31,863 bases of DNA. Source: UBA2177 sp964452735. Its GTDB lineage: Bacteria > Patescibacteriota > Dojkabacteria > SC72. The notes below the pieces were generated by a model, which saw only the letters and a program-made list of their open reading frames with translations, ran no database searches and had not been told where the DNA came from. Location of the stretch: the NCBI GenBank assembly GCA_964452735.1, contig CAYVNA010000010.1:1-31863 (forward strand), given 5' to 3'. Below, in pieces: positions 1 through 7,656 of the stretch. Both the position numbers and the translations under genes were made by a program. The first letter of the stretch is position 1, and each line of letters opens with the position of its first letter.

Positions 1-1258
1 ATAATGCTTCATCTCTGTCTTCTGGTAAATCTTCAACATGTTGGCTAATGATTCCCCAATATATTGAATCCTGTCTAATTCTTTTTACCGAAGAACTTAT
101 CGACCAGATTGGCACATTTGGCCTGTGTCGAGATATACTTCCTATTGTATATGGATTGTTGGATAGGATAATAACTGCCTTTAAAGGAATTGAATTCGAG
201 AGTGAAAAAATGCTTTTTGCCAATTCGTCGACTTCCCGTGGAGAGTCTGTTTCTCCGTAGACTATTGTTGGTTGCATGAATTTCTCTGTATTTAATGCTA
301 TCTTGTTAATGGTATCTACTGCCTCGACAGGGTTTTTCCCTGTCGAAGTTTCAGCAGATAGCATAACAGAATCTGCTCCATCCATAATTGCATTTGATAC
401 ATCAGATACTTCTGCTCTTGTTGGTTTCTTATTTTCCCTCATCGATTCCAAAAGTTGTGTAGCAACAATAACTGGTTTCCCAGCTGCTCGACATTTGTAG
501 ATTACCTGCTTCTGTATTATTGGAATATTCCATAAGGAAGTTTCTACTCCTAGGTCACCTCTTGCAATCATTGTTGCATCTACAGCTTTTATAATCTCAT
601 CAATGTGTTCTAAGCTTTCCCTATTTTCAATCTTTGCAATGATCTTTATATCTGAATTTCCAATAATTTCTCTAACTGCATAGATATCGCTAACATTTCT
701 AACAAAAGAGACGGAGATAAAGTCATAATCGTTCTTTATAGCGTAATGAATATCTTGTTTGTCTTTCTCTGTAAGGATTGGAAATGAAAGTGGTATATCG
801 GGAATATTTACTGTCTTGTTAGGTTTCAACATCCCTTCCTGAATTGTTTCGCAGTATACTTTTGTATCTTTTATCTCCTTAACCTTAAGTTCAATAGTTC
901 CATCGTCTAGGAGTATTCGAGTCCCTATCGTTACGATTTTGTGTATCTCTGGATATGAAATCTCCAAGTATTGCGAATCCTCTTTTGTTGAAGATATGCA
1001 AACAATATCTTTAACGGGGAAAGCTTCTGTTACATTTGTAACGCGGATCTTTGTTCCTTGTGTGTCAAGAATTAGTCCTATTCTAGGAGATATCTCACGA
1101 ACTTGCTTTGCTACTCTAGATATCTCTTCGGAGTCTGCAAAAGAAGCATTGACCCTAGCAAGGCGCATTCCTTTATGGTACATCTCTGAGAGGATTTCTT
1201 TATCCCACGAAGATGGCCCTATCGTAGCTATTATTTTTGTATTACAAATTTCTTTCAT
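1..1258 (-). CDS. pyk: Pyruvate kinase, partial (C-terminus beyond the left edge)
   Basis: Pyruvate kinase transfers phosphate from phosphoenolpyruvate to ADP in the last step of glycolysis. The reverse strand reads from ATG 1258 for 419 codons without a stop and runs off the window. It opens with KIIATIGPSSWD, the usual N-terminal signature, followed by the RVNASFA segment and the GLILDTQGTKIR segment. Further on come the metal and substrate region IIAKIENRESLEHID, then MIARGDLGVE, the TQLLESM block and PTRAEVSDVSNAIMDGADSVMLSAET. These cover the catalytic barrel; the start of the C-terminal domain is also visible, with its end lost. No Shine-Dalgarno site precedes the ATG, and a TATACT and a TATCAT lie a little upstream. 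It is divergent from the small membrane protein at 1368. Family assignment is very secure. Confidence 0.97.
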   Translation of the reverse strand, partial: MKEICNTKIIATIGPSSWDKEILSEMYHKGMRLARVNASFADSEEISRVAKQVREISPRIGLILDTQGTKIRVTNVTEAFPVKDIVCISSTKEDSQYLEISYPEIHKIVTIGTRILLDDGTIELKVKEIKDTKVYCETIQEGMLKPNKTVNIPDIPLSFPILTEKDKQDIHYAIKNDYDFISVSFVRNVSDIYAVREIIGNSDIKIIAKIENRESLEHIDEIIKAVDATMIARGDLGVETSLWNIPIIQKQVIYKCRAAGKPVIVATQLLESMRENKKPTRAEVSDVSNAIMDGADSVMLSAETSTGKNPVEAVDTINKIALNTEKFMQPTIVYGETDSPREVDELAKSIFSLSNSIPLKAVIILSNNPYTIGSISRHRPNVPIWSISSSVKRIRQDSIYWGIISQHVEDLPEDRDEAL

Positions 1259-1367
1259 ATGGGCAGTTAATGATACAAAAGTATAGCATAGAATTCTTTG
1301 AGTTATCTATTTACTTGTTGCAGTATTTATCTTAATCTTAATATGTTTAATCTTTTACTTAAAAAGG

Positions 1368-1775
1368 ATGAAAGAAATAGTAAGGTCTATATTGGTTTAC
1401 TCACTTATTTTGTATTTGGTTCTTAATATATTTGGAGAATCATTCTTGTTGCCATCCAATATCACTTATTTAATAATATCTTTCCTTATTTTAGTGTTTA
1501 CGATCATGATCTCCTGTCCTATATTAAGTTTTCTCACTATAAAGTGTAAGTTTATAACTTTTGTTTTAATGACGTCTATTGTTCTAACAGGTGTCTTCTA
1601 TTTGCTCAATCTGTTCATGGTAGATTTCTATATAGAAGAGTTTATCTTTTCTGGTTTAGATTTTGGTAATTTTGAAATAAAGAGCTTTAATGTTTCCCCT
1701 ATTCTTTCTATGGCTTTTTGCAGTTTAGTAATCTCTATTCTTTGTGGTATATACAGAGAGCTGGATAGTAAATAA
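1368..1775 (+). CDS. Small four-helix membrane protein, phage-holin-family-IV-like
   Basis: This 135-residue protein is almost entirely hydrophobic, with four predicted membrane helices at roughly residues 8-22, 31-51, 63-82 and 110-126. A short polar loop containing a repeated phenylalanine/aspartate-rich stretch lies before the last helix. Size, helix count and the pattern of short loops resemble the phage-holin family IV membrane proteins (PF04020 type) that many bacteria carry on the chromosome with unknown function; this is a topology-based guess. The ATG is directly preceded by AAAAAGG, too close to act as a normal Shine-Dalgarno site. It is followed 26 bases later by secG on the same strand, so the two may be co-transcribed, although secG has its own likely -10 box. 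Confidence 0.6.
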   Translation: MKEIVRSILVYSLILYLVLNIFGESFLLPSNITYLIISFLILVFTIMISCPILSFLTIKCKFITFVLMTSIVLTGVFYLLNLFMVDFYIEEFIFSGLDFGNFEIKSFNVSPILSMAFCSLVISILCGIYRELDSK

Positions 1776-1789
1776 AATGTTGTATAGTG

Positions 1790-1795
1790 TATAAT
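1790..1795 (+). promoter_or_regulatory. -10 box (TATAAT) placed for leaderless secG mRNA
   Basis: A perfect TATAAT lies 6 nt before ATG 1802. Transcription would begin at or within a base or two of the A of the start codon, leaving no room for a ribosome-binding site. An alternative GTG start at 1787 overlaps this box and is therefore less likely. Confidence 0.6.
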
Positions 1796-1801
1796 ACTTC
1801 T

Positions 1802-2032
1802 ATGGATAATCTAACAAATATTCTTCTTGTATCGCAGATTGTTGTTTGTGTATTGTTAATCTGTTGCATACTTGTACAAAATAGGGCTGAAGGTTTGGGA
1901 AAGATGTTTGGTGGTGGTGGAGAGATTTTCAGAACAAAGAGAGGTCTAGAAAAGTTTTTCTATTACTTTACTATCTTTCTTGTTGTAGTATTGGTTATGC
2001 TTTCTTTAGCTATACTTAAATATTCCGCATAG
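1802..2032 (+). CDS. secG: SecG, preprotein translocase subunit
   Basis: SecG is the small third subunit of the SecYEG channel and helps SecA-driven export across the cytoplasmic membrane. The 76-residue product has the expected two-helix hairpin (about residues 5-25 and 53-73). The diagnostic central loop is LVQNRAEGLGKMFGGGGEIF followed by RTKRGLEKF, matching the LVQ...GLG...FGG...RG.EK pattern of the family. The start at ATG 1802 was chosen because TATAAT lies 6 nt upstream; a GTG at 1787 would add five residues. It is followed by the solute-binding protein gene eight bases downstream, which suggests a small operon of export and surface functions. Confidence 0.9.
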   Translation: MDNLTNILLVSQIVVCVLLICCILVQNRAEGLGKMFGGGGEIFRTKRGLEKFFYYFTIFLVVVLVMLSLAILKYSA

Positions 2033-2040
2033 TTTTTTCT

Positions 2041-3822
2041 ATGGAGAAGAAGAAAGACAAAAGAGCTAGTTCAAAAGAGAAGCTTTCGATGAAGGAAGCT
2101 CTACTTGATATTGATTCATCGATTTCAAAAAGGGTTGTGTCTAAGAAGGAAAGATTTAGTTTTAGGGATTTTCTTTGGAACTATCCTGTCTGGGTTGTCC
2201 GAGTGTTTAAATCCTTTATCCCCCTGAGCTATATTTTTTCTTTCTGTTTGGTTGGTATTTTGATTTCATTTTTCTTAGAATCTGGTGTTGTTGCAAGGTT
2301 CATGGATGATTCGAAGAGTAAGGATACTTTTGTAGAGGGTTCGGTAGGTGCGATATCAACATTTAATCCTTTGTATGTATCTGGAAATTATGTTGATAAG
2401 GCTGTTCAGGAATTGGTTTTCGATAGGTTTGTATATATCGGGACAGATGGAAATCCTGTTTCTGGTATTGCAAAGAGTTGGACTGTTAGTAATGATCGAT
2501 TGACTTATGAATTTCAGATAGATACAGAGAGATATTGGCAGGATGGTACTAAATTGACGATTGAGGATGTGTTGTTTACCTTTAATACTGCAAGGACTCT
2601 TTCTGAGGAGTATGGTTTTGATTCAGTAGGTGTTTCTTTGATTGGTGTTGGAGTGGAGAAAAAGGATGATGATGAGTTGATTTTTAAGCTTAAAGAGCCT
2701 AACCCGACTTTTTTTGAGGCAATATCTCTTTCCATCGTTCCCAAGTCTTGGTTAGGGGATGTTGATTTGGGTCAGTTGGCTTTCAATATGTTTGCTAGGT
2801 ATCCTATTGGTACTGGGAAGTACAAGGTTACTAGGACAGAGCAAAATGTTGTTTATCTTAGTGATAATAAGTATGATTCCTATGATCCTGAGATAAAGAA
2901 TATTGTTTTCAAAGTGTTTCCAGATAAGGAGAGTATGGAGATGTCTTTTCGTATAGGAGTCTTAGATGCTGTTAGTGGTTGGGATTATGATCTAATGAAG
3001 TTTACAGAGGAGTATAGTAATCTTCAGAAATTTTCAAAGAAAGAAGGTTTTAGAAGTAAGATAGTCTTTTTTAATATGAGGAGGGATTTGTATAAGAAGA
3101 AGGATTTAAGGATAGGAATAAACTATTTAATAGATAGAGATGCGTTAATCGAGGATTCTAATGTTAAGGGTTTTGTTAAGAAGGGACCATTTCTGGAGGA
3201 AGCATGGGCTTTTAATACTAATATAGATTATTATTCTTATGATCCTGTAAAAGCTGCTGAGTTTCTGAAGAATGCAGGGTATGTTAAGAATGAGGAGAGT
3301 GGATTTTTTGAGTCTGAGAATCAAGAGATTCTTTCTATAAATTTGAGTTATTTTGATAGTATAACTAATAATAGATTGGTGAATGTTCTTAAGGATCTCT
3401 TAAAGGAAGAGGGGGTTATTCTTAAGCTAGAGAAGCTTTCATATAACCAGATTACTCAAGAGATAATAGCAACTAGAGACTTTGATCTGTTGCTTTATGA
3501 GATAGAGACAACAGTAGATCCAGACCAGTATAATTTGTGGCATTCTTTAAAATCTAATTATCCAGATCTTAATATCTCGGGATATAGTTATGAGCGTGTA
3601 GATATTTTGTTGGAGGATGCAAGGAAGACATCGGATAGGGCTGTAAGGAAACAGAAGTATGATTTATTCCAGAAGTATCTCATGGGTGATTCTCCAGCTA
3701 TATTCCTATACAATCCTTCATTCTTCTATTTTGTTAAGGACTATGTTAAGGGAGTAGATCTTGAGAGTATAAATTATTCATATGAGAGATTCCATAACGT
3801 ACAGGAGTGGACTTTAGAGTAA
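2041..3822 (+). CDS. Membrane-anchored ABC-type peptide-binding protein, family 5 (OppA/DppA-like)
   Basis: Family-5 solute-binding proteins capture oligopeptides or nickel outside the membrane for ABC importers. This 593-residue protein carries the family core from about residue 98: GAISTFNPLYVSG, then ELVFDRFVYIGTDGNPVSGI, then YWQDGTKLTIEDVLFTFN, and later the ETTVDPDQYNLWHS and PAIFLYNPSFFYF segments near the C-terminus. Instead of a signal peptide there is a lysine-rich cytoplasmic stretch of about 55 residues and then one membrane helix (about 57-79), so the binding domain should be tethered on the outside of the cell. No importer permease or ATPase gene lies beside it, so it may serve a distant transporter or act as a peptide sensor or chaperone. 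It follows secG by eight bases and converges on the tRNA-Leu gene. Confidence 0.88.
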   Translation: MEKKKDKRASSKEKLSMKEALLDIDSSISKRVVSKKERFSFRDFLWNYPVWVVRVFKSFIPLSYIFSFCLVGILISFFLESGVVARFMDDSKSKDTFVEGSVGAISTFNPLYVSGNYVDKAVQELVFDRFVYIGTDGNPVSGIAKSWTVSNDRLTYEFQIDTERYWQDGTKLTIEDVLFTFNTARTLSEEYGFDSVGVSLIGVGVEKKDDDELIFKLKEPNPTFFEAISLSIVPKSWLGDVDLGQLAFNMFARYPIGTGKYKVTRTEQNVVYLSDNKYDSYDPEIKNIVFKVFPDKESMEMSFRIGVLDAVSGWDYDLMKFTEEYSNLQKFSKKEGFRSKIVFFNMRRDLYKKKDLRIGINYLIDRDALIEDSNVKGFVKKGPFLEEAWAFNTNIDYYSYDPVKAAEFLKNAGYVKNEESGFFESENQEILSINLSYFDSITNNRLVNVLKDLLKEEGVILKLEKLSYNQITQEIIATRDFDLLLYEIETTVDPDQYNLWHSLKSNYPDLNISGYSYERVDILLEDARKTSDRAVRKQKYDLFQKYLMGDSPAIFLYNPSFFYFVKDYVKGVDLESINYSYERFHNVQEWTLE

Positions 3823-3829
3823 ATATAAT

Positions 3830-3912
3830 TGCCAAGAGGGGGAGTTGAACCCCCACCCTATTGCTAGGACTACGTTCTGAACGTAGCGTGTCTGCCATTT
3901 CACCATCCTGGC
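3830..3912 (-). tRNA. tRNA-Leu (anticodon CAG)
   Basis: The reverse strand folds into a complete class II tRNA. The acceptor stem is GCCAGGA with TCTTGGC (one G-U pair). The anticodon stem CTACG/CGTAG closes the loop TTCAGAA, giving anticodon CAG (plus-strand 3877-3879). A long variable arm follows, and the T arm is GGGGG/CCCCC with loop TTCAACT. Leucine identity fits the long variable arm and the A discriminator at 3830. The CCA end is not encoded, so a CCA-adding enzyme is needed. Confidence 0.95.
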
Positions 3913-3921
3913 TATGGGGAT

Positions 3922-3927
3922 ATTCTA
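3922..3927 (-). promoter_or_regulatory. Extended -10 of the tRNA-Leu gene
   Basis: On the reverse strand TGG-TAGAAT forms an extended -10 box nine bases before the mature 5' end of the tRNA. It lies between the tRNA and the stop codon of the Ig-like protein gene, so the tRNA can be transcribed on its own with almost no 5' leader. No convincing -35 box is visible. Confidence 0.45.
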
Positions 3928-3935
3928 CCACGAAG

Positions 3936-5048
3936 TTAGTCCTTTGATGTAACTGTAACCTTTATATTATCCTTCTCTTTCCCTTTCGCATCATCAGGAT
4001 CAAACATTTTGAAATCTTTGAGAAAGTCAATCTTAGTTACAACTCTATCTTCTTTCTTAACTTTCTCCTCTTTTTTCTTTTCTAATGGTTTCTCCTCTGT
4101 TTTTGTTAGTTTTTCTTTTAGAGTTAATTCTTTCTCAGGTTTCTTGTTAATCTTGTTCTCTAATGTCTTTATACTCTTCTCGTATGATTTATCCTTAGAG
4201 ATATTGAAAAGGAAGAATGAAAGAAGGAAACCTATGGTAAAGGTTGAAACTATCAATATCATTAAATCAACATTCTCTGAAATAAATTTACTGACATTAT
4301 CAAAAGGAATATCCTTAAATGCAAAGTGTATAGAATCTCCATTTATATTATCCAAACTTATACTATCAGAGTCCCCTATCTTGAAAGTGATAGGCTCTGC
4401 TAAGTTGCTAGCATATCCATACCTCCTAGTATATGCGGTGAACGTATATACGCTCTCATCTAAGTCTTCTTTTGATATGGAGATAGACCATTTACCTTCT
4501 CCATCAATTGTAGCTTCTTTTATGACAATATTTTTTCTTGAGGAAATAATTAAGACAATCTCAGAATTTGATAACCCTGTTCCAGATATCTGTAGTAATG
4601 AATCATCTGTGAAATTTGGAGAACTGATAATTGGGGGTCTTGGTATTATGATAATTTCTTTCTCAATTATTTGAGTTGATCCATACTTATCTACAAACTT
4701 AAATCTAAGCTCATGATTTCCTATGCTAAGTGCGGGCAGTGAATATGGACTTTTTATTTCCTGAAAACTTTTTCCATCTATCTCTATAGATACACCACTT
4801 TTATTTTCTGAAGGATCTACGAAAGTTATTATATGGCTAGGATTATCTGTTAATACTGGAATATCCAAGAGAAGTTGGTTCAAGAAATCAGCTTCTCTCT
4901 TATCCTCTCCATTCTCAATGACAGTCTCTGTATTTGTATCCTTCTCTTCTCCTAGAATATCTGTTGTTTGGATTGTTTCTGCAAAGAGAACATTGGAGGA
5001 TATTAATATGAAGCATAGTGAAGAAAGTAATTTAGAGACAGTTTTCAT
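3936..5048 (-). CDS. Secreted Ig-like-domain surface protein with C-terminal membrane anchor
   Basis: The function is not recognised; the architecture is clear. Residues 1-23 form a signal peptide ending in VLFA-E. An extracellular part follows with two beta-rich, Ig-like stretches: about residues 60-137, and about 138-225 with ISGTGLSNSEIVLIISS and GEGKWSISISKEDLDESVYT, the pattern of bacterial Ig-like modules that coat cell surfaces. A single membrane helix at about 262-283 (LMILIVSTFTIGFLLSFFLF) leads to a highly charged Lys/Glu-rich intracellular tail of about 85 residues. Such a tail could bind a cytoplasmic partner. It is transcribed in the same direction as peptide deformylase, 25 bases downstream of it. 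A TATAAT 16 nt before the ATG suggests a very short leader. Confidence 0.7.
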   Translation of the reverse strand: MKTVSKLLSSLCFILISSNVLFAETIQTTDILGEEKDTNTETVIENGEDKREADFLNQLLLDIPVLTDNPSHIITFVDPSENKSGVSIEIDGKSFQEIKSPYSLPALSIGNHELRFKFVDKYGSTQIIEKEIIIIPRPPIISSPNFTDDSLLQISGTGLSNSEIVLIISSRKNIVIKEATIDGEGKWSISISKEDLDESVYTFTAYTRRYGYASNLAEPITFKIGDSDSISLDNINGDSIHFAFKDIPFDNVSKFISENVDLMILIVSTFTIGFLLSFFLFNISKDKSYEKSIKTLENKINKKPEKELTLKEKLTKTEEKPLEKKKEEKVKKEDRVVTKIDFLKDFKMFDPDDAKGKEKDNIKVTVTSKD

Positions 5049-5073
5049 TTATTTATCAAATCAAATTATAGAT

Positions 5074-5565
5074 TCAATTATCTATTCTATCAATGAATAG
5101 GATTCCTTCCAAGTGGTCAAGCTCATGTTGTATAGATATGGCATTTAGGTCCGAATATTTTTCCGTTTTCTTCTCCCCATTCTCATCTAGGTATTTTATC
5201 TTAACCTTTTTGTATCTCATAACCTCTCCTTCTCTATCTGGAACACTTAAGCATCCTTCTTTTGTATATATCTTTGTAAAGTCGATAGGAGTAACCTCTG
5301 GATTTATGAAAACCTTCCAAACATCCATATCATAGTCTAGGATATAGAAGACTCTCTTATTAACACCTACCTGAGGTGCAGCAATACCTCCAGCAGGTAC
5401 ATTCCCCTGTTCTTCACTATGTTGAGCTGTGTATAAAAGGTCTTTTAGAAAGTTCTGAAAATCTTCTGTTTTAATTTCCTCGAGGGAGATTTCAGTACTC
5501 CCTTTTCTTAAAACTTTCTCTTCCTCTTTATCTTTAGTTGTATATATCTTAAGTTGTTTTGACAT
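5074..5565 (-). CDS. def: Peptide deformylase
   Basis: Peptide deformylase removes the formyl group from the N-terminal methionine of new proteins in the cytoplasm. All three metal-site motifs are present in order: GGIAAPQVG, EGCLSVP (with the metal-binding Cys) and QHELDHLEG (the HExxH-type helix with two metal-binding His and the catalytic Glu). The protein is 163 residues from ATG 5565, normal for the family. A TTG two codons upstream is possible, but TATACT ends 7 nt before the ATG, which favours the ATG and a leaderless mRNA. It ends in TGA, one of several TGA stops showing a standard code. It is divergent from the sensor kinase gene. Confidence 0.96.
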   Translation of the reverse strand: MSKQLKIYTTKDKEEEKVLRKGSTEISLEEIKTEDFQNFLKDLLYTAQHSEEQGNVPAGGIAAPQVGVNKRVFYILDYDMDVWKVFINPEVTPIDFTKIYTKEGCLSVPDREGEVMRYKKVKIKYLDENGEKKTEKYSDLNAISIQHELDHLEGILFIDRIDN

Positions 5566-5572
5566 CCTCAAA

Positions 5573-5578
5573 AGTATA
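5573..5578 (-). promoter_or_regulatory. -10 box (TATACT) of def
   Basis: TATACT on the reverse strand is separated from ATG 5565 by 7 nt, so the transcript should begin at the start codon. The GAGG that touches the ATG has no spacing and cannot work as an ordinary Shine-Dalgarno site. Confidence 0.5.
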
Positions 5579-5616
5579 TCATATTTTAATCTTGTAATAG
5601 TTTTGTTAGTACATGG

Positions 5617-6903
5617 TTGTACGCTTTAAGGAGTTTAAGATTATTTGTCTATTCAATGTTTCGAGAAAGGGACATAGAAGACTATCTTGAGGAAGAAAGA
5701 TATAAATTACTAAAGCTGCTTAATAACATCTTCCTTATAATAACTATCCCTACTATCTTTCTCGAATATTTAGCAAACTCTTCAATGCTCTTTCTTCTTT
5801 TTGTTTTGATTTTTCTGATCCTTGTTTTAAATAGGGAACTTCTTGCAAAGAGGAAACTAGTCTTGTCAACAGTATGTATAATTGCTGTTCTGCTTATAAT
5901 TTCCCAGGTGTTTACCTTCTTAGATGGTTTTCTCTCTCCCGTAGTGTGTATTACCTTCTTGATATCGATATGCCTTTGCTTAATGATGATAAGTGTTCGA
6001 TCAGCAATACTCTATTCTCTTCTCTTCCTCTTTTTTTCTTCTTTTTCTCATTTCCCATCGGCTCCTTATGTGTATGTATATGAGCGAAATTATTACTGGC
6101 AGGTATTGGAGATTGTATGGTTTCTCTCTATCGCTGTATTTGTCTTATATCGTTGTTGCTTGGTAATGAAGGTTTACAACGAAATGATAATTTTACAATC
6201 AAAAAGGTACAGGAATTTGGCTAAGTTAGAATACCATAATAGGCTATTAGGAAAAGTTTCGAAATTTCTTATTCATGATATATCATCATCCCTAAGTGTC
6301 ATAACAGGGTCTATTTATCTCATCAAAAAGAAATGCCTAGGCAAGAGGGAGAGATCTAAGAGTATAGATATTCTAATGGAAACTTTTAACTATATTGAAG
6401 ATATTCTGAATAGTTCCGTATCTTTAGTTAAGACTGACTCTCAGATTGAGATGTTTGACCCTGACGAAAATGTTAATTCTGTATTAAAAATGTCTGCAGG
6501 TAGATTGAAAAATGCAGGTATAGTATTAGAGACTAATCTTGAAGGAGGTTGTTTGCTCAGGGGTTGTGTGAGTGATTATACACGTTTGGTTTTTAATATT
6601 TTGATTAATTCTGTTGAAGAGTTGGAGTCTCTTGATAGGCAGGGGCATATATGGGTTTGTTCATGCACGAAGGGTGATGAATATGTTCTTTCGATAAGAG
6701 ACAATGGAAGAGGTATAAACCCTGAGGTTTTGAAAATATTGGAAAAAGGAAATGTTGTAGATTCCAGAAATGAGAATATTGGTTTAGGGATGTTTTACAT
6801 ATTCAATACTGTGGAGGCTGAGTTTAAAGGAAAGGTTAAGATAAATACTGGTTGTAATGTAGGTACAGAAGTTATTTGCTATCTTCCTTTTGTAGATAAG
6901 TAG
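5617..6903 (+). CDS. Membrane sensor histidine kinase
   Basis: This is the sensor half of a two-component system. Six membrane helices occupy roughly residues 36-184 with little extracellular sequence, typical of kinases that sense the membrane or a partner transporter rather than a large ligand domain. The phospho-acceptor helix carries FLIHDISSSLS, with His220. The ATPase domain follows: N-box NILINSVEE (Asn331), G1 box DNGRGI (362-367), G2 box IGLGMF (388-393), and a GTEVICYLP end. The start is uncertain: TTG 5617 gives 428 residues, while ATG 5656 removes 13. The 3' end overlaps the response regulator gene on the other strand by 32 bases. Its natural partner is that regulator, and its likely target is the ABC exporter beyond it. 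Confidence 0.88.
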   Translation: MYALRSLRLFVYSMFRERDIEDYLEEERYKLLKLLNNIFLIITIPTIFLEYLANSSMLFLLFVLIFLILVLNRELLAKRKLVLSTVCIIAVLLIISQVFTFLDGFLSPVVCITFLISICLCLMMISVRSAILYSLLFLFFSSFSHFPSAPYVYVYERNYYWQVLEIVWFLSIAVFVLYRCCLVMKVYNEMIILQSKRYRNLAKLEYHNRLLGKVSKFLIHDISSSLSVITGSIYLIKKKCLGKRERSKSIDILMETFNYIEDILNSSVSLVKTDSQIEMFDPDENVNSVLKMSAGRLKNAGIVLETNLEGGCLLRGCVSDYTRLVFNILINSVEELESLDRQGHIWVCSCTKGDEYVLSIRDNGRGINPEVLKILEKGNVVDSRNENIGLGMFYIFNTVEAEFKGKVKINTGCNVGTEVICYLPFVDK

Positions 6904-7573
6904 GATTAAGCTGGTATCCTATTTTGTTTACGGTTTTTATTAAGGATTTCTCGATATCTTGTTTAAGTTTTTTCCTTATCCTGCTAACCATTGTATCCAC
7001 AACATTGTCATTATATATCTTAGAGTAATCCATGACTTCTGAAATAATTCTTTCTCTTTGAAAGATCTCTCCTTTGGAAGTAAGAAGGAGCTTGAGGAAA
7101 TTAAATTCAGTTTTTGTGAGGTATATCTCCTTACCATTTAGTTTAAAGATCCTTTTGTTTTGGTCTAGTAGTAGATTCTTTCTTTTTATTAAATTCTGAG
7201 GAAAATCATCGTTAAGAAGTGAAAATATTTGATATCTTAGAAGGTCATAGTCTAAAGGTTTTCTATGGAAGATGTTTGCTCCGTGTTTGAATCCCTCTAT
7301 CTCAATATCCTTGTCTTGATGCCCAGTTATCAGGATAATGGGTTTCCTGTATCTAGTTCTCAATTTCTTTATAATTTCAATTCCATCCAAATCAGGAAGG
7401 TATTTGTCTACAATCAAAAAGTCATATTTATTGCTAAATGCCATTTCTAAACCCCTTTCTCCGGTATAGCTATTATCTGATGGTATCTCGATCGAAAGAA
7501 GAAAGTTTTTAAGAAGAAATGTTAGATTTGCACAATCCTCTATTATCAATCCTTTTGTTTTAGCTTTAAGCAT
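6872..7573 (-). CDS. Response regulator, OmpR/PhoB family
   Basis: This is a DNA-binding response regulator of 233 residues. The receiver domain (1-120) shows the acidic pair Glu12-Asp13, the phosphorylated Asp56 in LIVDKYLPDLDG, Thr83 and Lys105 in HRKPLD, all in the expected places. The C-terminal winged-helix domain (about 130-228) contains LTKTEFNFLKLLLTS, VVDTMVSRIRKKL and a final KTVNKIGYQL, diagnostic of the OmpR class. TATATA lies 7 nt before the ATG, suggesting a leaderless mRNA. It is tail to tail with the sensor kinase and divergent from the ABC exporter. TTAC-type direct repeats in the 83-bp divergent region are its most plausible binding sites. Confidence 0.93.
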   Translation of the reverse strand: MLKAKTKGLIIEDCANLTFLLKNFLLSIEIPSDNSYTGERGLEMAFSNKYDFLIVDKYLPDLDGIEIIKKLRTRYRKPIILITGHQDKDIEIEGFKHGANIFHRKPLDYDLLRYQIFSLLNDDFPQNLIKRKNLLLDQNKRIFKLNGKEIYLTKTEFNFLKLLLTSKGEIFQRERIISEVMDYSKIYNDNVVDTMVSRIRKKLKQDIEKSLIKTVNKIGYQLNPTYLQKEDSK

Positions 7574-7580
7574 ATAAGAA

Positions 7581-7586
7581 TATATA
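7581..7586 (-). promoter_or_regulatory. -10 box of the response regulator gene
   Basis: TATATA separated by 7 nt from the reverse-strand ATG at 7573. No good -35 box is visible, so activation by a bound regulator is possible. Confidence 0.4.
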
Positions 7587-7595
7587 CTGATGTTG

Positions 7596-7617
7596 ATTAC
7601 AAAGAATTTACCAAAAT
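7596..7617. promoter_or_regulatory. Tandem 11-bp repeats, candidate response-regulator site
   Basis: Two imperfect 11-bp direct repeats, ATTACAAAGAA and TTTACCAAAAT, agree at seven of eleven positions and share TTAC at 7597 and 7608. An 11-bp period is what tandem OmpR-family dimers need. They end exactly where the -35 box of the ABC operon begins. Binding by the adjacent regulator is an inference. Confidence 0.4.
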
Positions 7618-7646
7618 TTGAAAGAGTTTTAAATTTTAGATATCAT
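7618..7646 (+). promoter_or_regulatory. Promoter of the MacB-like ABC operon
   Basis: TTGAAA (7618-7623), a 17-bp spacer and TATCAT (7641-7646) form a good housekeeping-type promoter. The start site should be near 7653, leaving only a few leader bases before ATG 7657. The direct repeats immediately upstream fit activation by a regulator touching the -35 region. Confidence 0.6.
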
Positions 7647-7656
7647 AGATCTTGCT

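Noticed and set aside
4009..4674. 221-codon plus-strand ORF opposite the Ig-like protein gene
   Set aside because: It is the antisense shadow of 3936-5048. The reverse strand has a signal peptide, Ig-like pattern and anchor, whereas this frame gives a Ser/Phe-rich sequence with no recognisable pattern.
5074..5076. Possibility of UGA recoding (genetic code 4 or 25)
   Set aside because: TGA ends def, murC, murE and the 40-codon ORF at conserved or sensible positions, and no conserved domain is interrupted by TGA, so the standard bacterial code applies.
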